From Pythium myriotylum (taxonomy: Eukaryota > Oomycota > Peronosporomycetes > Pythiales > Pythiaceae): a stretch of 64,000 nucleotides of DNA. The stretch is from contig JALJCQ010000009.1 in the NCBI GenBank assembly GCA_023091665.1, positions 1,736,001 through 1,800,000 of the forward strand, written 5' to 3'. The notes under the pieces were generated by a model, which saw nothing but the letters and a program-made list of their open reading frames with translations, searched no databases and was not told the DNA's origin. Made by a program: the position numbers and the translations under genes. This document shows positions 60,921-64,000 of this stretch, in pieces; the stretch's first letter is position 1, and each line of letters starts with the position of its first letter.

Positions 60921-63179
60921 TCACAAATCTGGAGTGGACCGACTTGCTACCACCTTTTCCAGAGGCTGATGAAGGTTGTGGATTTCCTTGATCACAGCCA
61001 CTAAGTCCCAGTTCCGCGTGCTTTGTGCAGGTAGCAGTATGTCCTGCAAGAGGTGATCACCAAAGTAGCAGATGCGCTGGGAACCGTACCAGGTTATTCA
61101 TGGTCAATCAAGGATGAAACGTTGTGAACTCACCGCGGGCAGCTCCACATCCGTGAGGTCTCCTCGCTCTTGTTCGAAGAACTTCGTGAGTCCATGTAGA
61201 TTCCCACCGGAGTAGATTTTGTTCTTTTCTAGCTGTTTCGCAAGACGCTTTGGACCGCGTATGGGATTTTCTGGATCGATTTCCTGTGAACCATCCAGTC
61301 AGACACGACACAGATCAAGCTACACCCCAAGTTAACAAACAGAAAAAGGTGTATCGTTGAGCTCATCGAAGAATATCTCTTTCTTGGCGTCGGTCAGAAC
61401 GATGTCGAAGAAGGATTGCCAGTCCTTACCGATAGCGAACTTCAGGACTTCGTTGCAGTGCATCCACGAGCCGTTAGTGAGCACGAAGAGCTGCTTCCTA
61501 TTATTCAATTTAAGGGACTCCAGCACGTCACGAATTTCGATATTGGGCTGAATCAACAAATCCGGTGTTGAGCAGATCGTCTTCCAAAAGCCGTTGCCGT
61601 AGAAGGTACGGGCAGCTTTCAGTACAAGCGTAGAGAGAGATATATAAGCCACGCGGTTGGCAAGAAATGGGTCGTTTGGGTTGTCTAGCGGAGAGCAATC
61701 GCCTTCCGTGTCAGGTACAATGTACAACGACGGCCCCAGTTCCTCTGCAGCGATTGCCCCCGCGTCGAATGCATCCACAATCCAAGCGTACAGCGGCGCA
61801 AATATGATGTCCGCCGCTGTGTGCATATAGAGGATTTGGTTGGACGCAGAAGAAGCCGATAAGGTGTGCTTGGTGATTGAACTGTAGAGTAGATTAATCG
61901 AGAAATAGGAGACCTCGTGGGAGCCATGGTATGCTCTCTGGATCGTACCATCCTCAGCAACGTGAAGAAAGTTGCCGCGGTTAGTGTCGATGGCAATTCC
62001 TCGCTGAGCGAGCTCTGGCTGCCACACGGGCAATGGAATTGTCCTTAGGCCCATAAAACCTTGCTGGAGATCTTTGGCCGCTGCCTCAAAAGATGTCTTC
62101 AGGAGGTAGGGGAGCTTATACTCGACAAGCGTGTGATCCACATCAAAACCAATCCACGAGTACTTGCGATGAGTGAATATTTCTTGCTGGAACTGCTGGA
62201 GTAGTGGCACGTCCAGCGCATGGCGCTGCCGTGCAATGCTGATAGCTTTCAATCGCATGAGGGATGTCATTTGGACGTATGATGACAGAAAGTTACCGTT
62301 GTGGTTCTCGACGCATCGGGTCCAGAACGCTTCCAGCTCATCGTCTTTAATCCAGTGCTTGTGGTCTTCTCGCGCAAGTCGTGCAAATTCTGTGGCTGTC
62401 GTCGTCGCGAGGAACGCTTCTTGTCGCCACACAAGATACGTGAGCATCACTGTGACGAGCACGACACAGCCTTTGACGAGTACGACGTCGATGATGCGCA
62501 CACGCAGCACGAGCGGTAGCAGGTCAGAGATGGCGACATCAAAAAGCGACCAGATGAGCGAGCGGTCGACATCCAACGAGATCATGTGTTTGTAAATGTT
62601 CGGGGTTTTGTGGTTGATACAAGCCTCCAAGACATCGCGGTAGATTGCTGACGACTCGGCCCCGGTCGGGATACATGGGCGGCGATTCGACGCGATCTGT
62701 TCCCGATAGAGCACGAACGAGAGGATCCTCGCGGCCTCGCTGTTGCTCTTCATTTCAGTCGCGATGGTCTTGGCGAGGCACGAGATGATGTGGACGTTGT
62801 ACTTGTCCACGCGGATAGGCAGGTTGGTCGCGAGCGCGTCGACGATCTCGTTCACACGCGTTTCGAGCTCGACGTGCACGAACGACGTGTCCTCTTCCGA
62901 CCGCTTGACAGATCCGTCCGCGGTGGCCGAGAAGCTCGCGGTGGTGGCCGGGCCCGCGCGGGACGAGAAGGCGAAGTTCTGCGCGACGATGCTCTTGGAC
63001 TTCTTCTGGACCTCGGCCTGGACGATGTCGAGCCAGATCTTGTGGCGCCGCACGGCGAAGGGCAGCCCGGCCTTGACGGCGATGGACATGTTCTGCTTGG
63101 TCATGCCGTGCCAGATGATGAGGTCATCGTTGAGGCTCTTGCGCTTGGACAGCGTCGTCGCCATGGCGAGTGGAGCCAT
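60921..63179 (-). CDS. HAD-superfamily 5'-nucleotidase (NT5C2/HAD-IG type) with long N-terminal extension
   Basis: Three exons, 63179-61341, 61283-61134 and 61076-60921, give 714 aa. The catalytic half is a HAD-IG purine 5'-nucleotidase. It has motif I GFDVDHTLVEYKLPYL (nucleophile D346, D348), motif II LFVLTNGSW, a conserved FFDELNDTPF-SEIDPENP loop and motif IV RICYFGDHLLQDI, supplied only by the inferred last exon. Such enzymes dephosphorylate IMP/GMP-type nucleotides. In the animal enzyme motif I lies near residue 52; here about 340 residues precede it, including a hydrophobic stretch (VLVKGCVVLVTVMLTYLVW, near 235-255) that may anchor it to a membrane. An alternative start is the Met six codons in (MATTLSKRK). 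Divergent from the TMEM242-like gene over 101 bp. Confidence 0.85.
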
Positions 63180-63280
63180 GTTGCCGCGAAACGCCGCCGC
63201 GGTTCATAACCGGCCGGTACGAACCTCTCCGCTTGCCTTTCCTGGTCATCCATTGTTCGGAATCACCAGTCGGCGACATC

Positions 63281-64000
63281 ATGGCCGACCGCCCGAGCCC
63301 GTCGGTCCCGGCCGACGACGCGACGCGACTCGTGCAGTTGGGCGCTGCGGCTCTGCTCGGAGGCGGTAGGCGGCGCGGCGCAGCGCTCGTCGTGCGCGGG
63401 GATCTCAGCGAGTGCTTGCCGCAGGATTCTACTACGGCTTCACCAAGCAGCAGCGCGTGGCGGCCAAGGTCGCCGAGGCAGACGCCAAAAGAGCACGCGG
63501 CGCCACGACGCCCCGAGAGCCCGTGAAGCGGACCCACCGCCCGCCGACACTCTTCGAGAGGCAGCTCGGGCTCGACCGACCCCAGCCGCCGGGGAGCGCC
63601 GCGTTCCGAGCGCTCCTCGGCGGCACGATCGCCGCGCTCACGGGGGCGACAGTCTTCGTGCTCGGAGTTGGCGCCGCATTCGGTGCGCGAAATGTAGGGC
63701 AATAATCGATCGGCGGGCAGTGTCGTCAGATGGCTCATGCACGTTTCGTGACAGCCGACAGAGTTTCGGGACCGCATGGAGTACTACCTTCCACGACTTC
63801 GCAAGAATGTGACCGACTCGCTTGGAATCCAGGTACAGATCGCGACTCAGACAATCCCGTGGATAAATACTAAGTGCTCTCCATGTGCAGCCTAAATCTG
63901 TGGAATCTGAGTTCGGAAGTGAGGAAGCCGAGCTAGACCATATAAGCAAGATCTTTGAGGACGCGATGCGTCACGATCTGGCAGTTGAGCAACGGCATCA
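63281..64000 (+). CDS. TMEM242: TMEM242-like mitochondrial membrane protein, truncated at window end
   Basis: Four inferred exons, 63281-63365, 63425-63682, 63762-63832 and 63891 to the window edge, give about 174 aa so far. Two hydrophobic segments occur: LVQLGAAALLGGGFYYGF near the N-terminus and GGTIAALTGATVFVLGVGAA (about 90-110). The latter is followed by FRDRMEYYLPRLRK, in the position of the FRSKMQ-type segment after TM2 of human TMEM242. The order of loop, AFRALLGG and TM2 also fits. TMEM242 helps assemble the mitochondrial ATP synthase c-ring. The donor at 63683 was preferred to one at 63692 by splice-site strength. The 3' end lies outside the window. Confidence 0.5.

Overview
The window looks like a compact chromosomal segment of a protist genome, most likely an oomycete (stramenopile). 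The evidence is: dense genes with mostly 50-80 nt GT-AG introns, alternating strands and very short intergenic gaps; a flagellar radial-spoke gene (flagellate stage); a phosphoglycerate kinase with a mitochondrial-type leader, as described in stramenopiles; and protist-style multidomain kinases. Nothing prokaryotic, viral or transposon-like was recognised, and no tRNA, rRNA or CRISPR array was seen. The species cannot be named from sequence alone.

Layout. 1-16 kb: an EF-hand-like protein, a multi-pass membrane protein, a questin-oxidase-like gene, an FTO-type dioxygenase, a mitochondrial ABC half-transporter interrupted by an in-frame stop, a second questin-oxidase-like paralogue, class II DAHP synthase, a TMEM181-like protein, a small protein and an SH3/coiled-coil protein. 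16-28 kb: APC2 (cell cycle), a zinc-knuckle protein, a Lys/Ala-rich membrane protein, a tandem SCP2 protein, ORC5 (replication), a B-box/PH/kinase protein and a prolyl-hydroxylase-like dioxygenase. 28-40 kb: NUP205, the SNARE USE1, a kinase with a mitochondrial-type leader and ribosomal protein uL2 (RPL8). 39-56 kb: an unconventional myosin, PGK, a DCAF4-like WD40 protein, radial spoke RSPH4/6, a P5CR-like/kinase fusion, an organellar-type lysyl-tRNA synthetase and an SCFD2-like SM protein. 56-64 kb: a BK-like potassium channel, two very small proteins, a HAD 5'-nucleotidase with a long N-terminal extension, and a TMEM242-like gene cut by the window end.

Most neighbours form divergent pairs sharing 100-500 bp promoters, or convergent pairs whose stop codons lie 2-260 bp apart or overlap. 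There is no operon. Most genes are unrelated housekeeping functions. The only local theme is the 3.2-11.9 kb stretch, where two questin-oxidase-like paralogues bracket FTO and the ABC transporter and adjoin DAHP synthase.

The observations most worth checking are the reductase-like/kinase fusion (49015-50535), the FTO homologue, the ABC transporter with a nonsense codon, the leader on PGK and on a CaMK-like kinase, and the extended 5'-nucleotidase. Exon structures were worked out by eye from splice sites, reading phase and family conservation, without transcript data.
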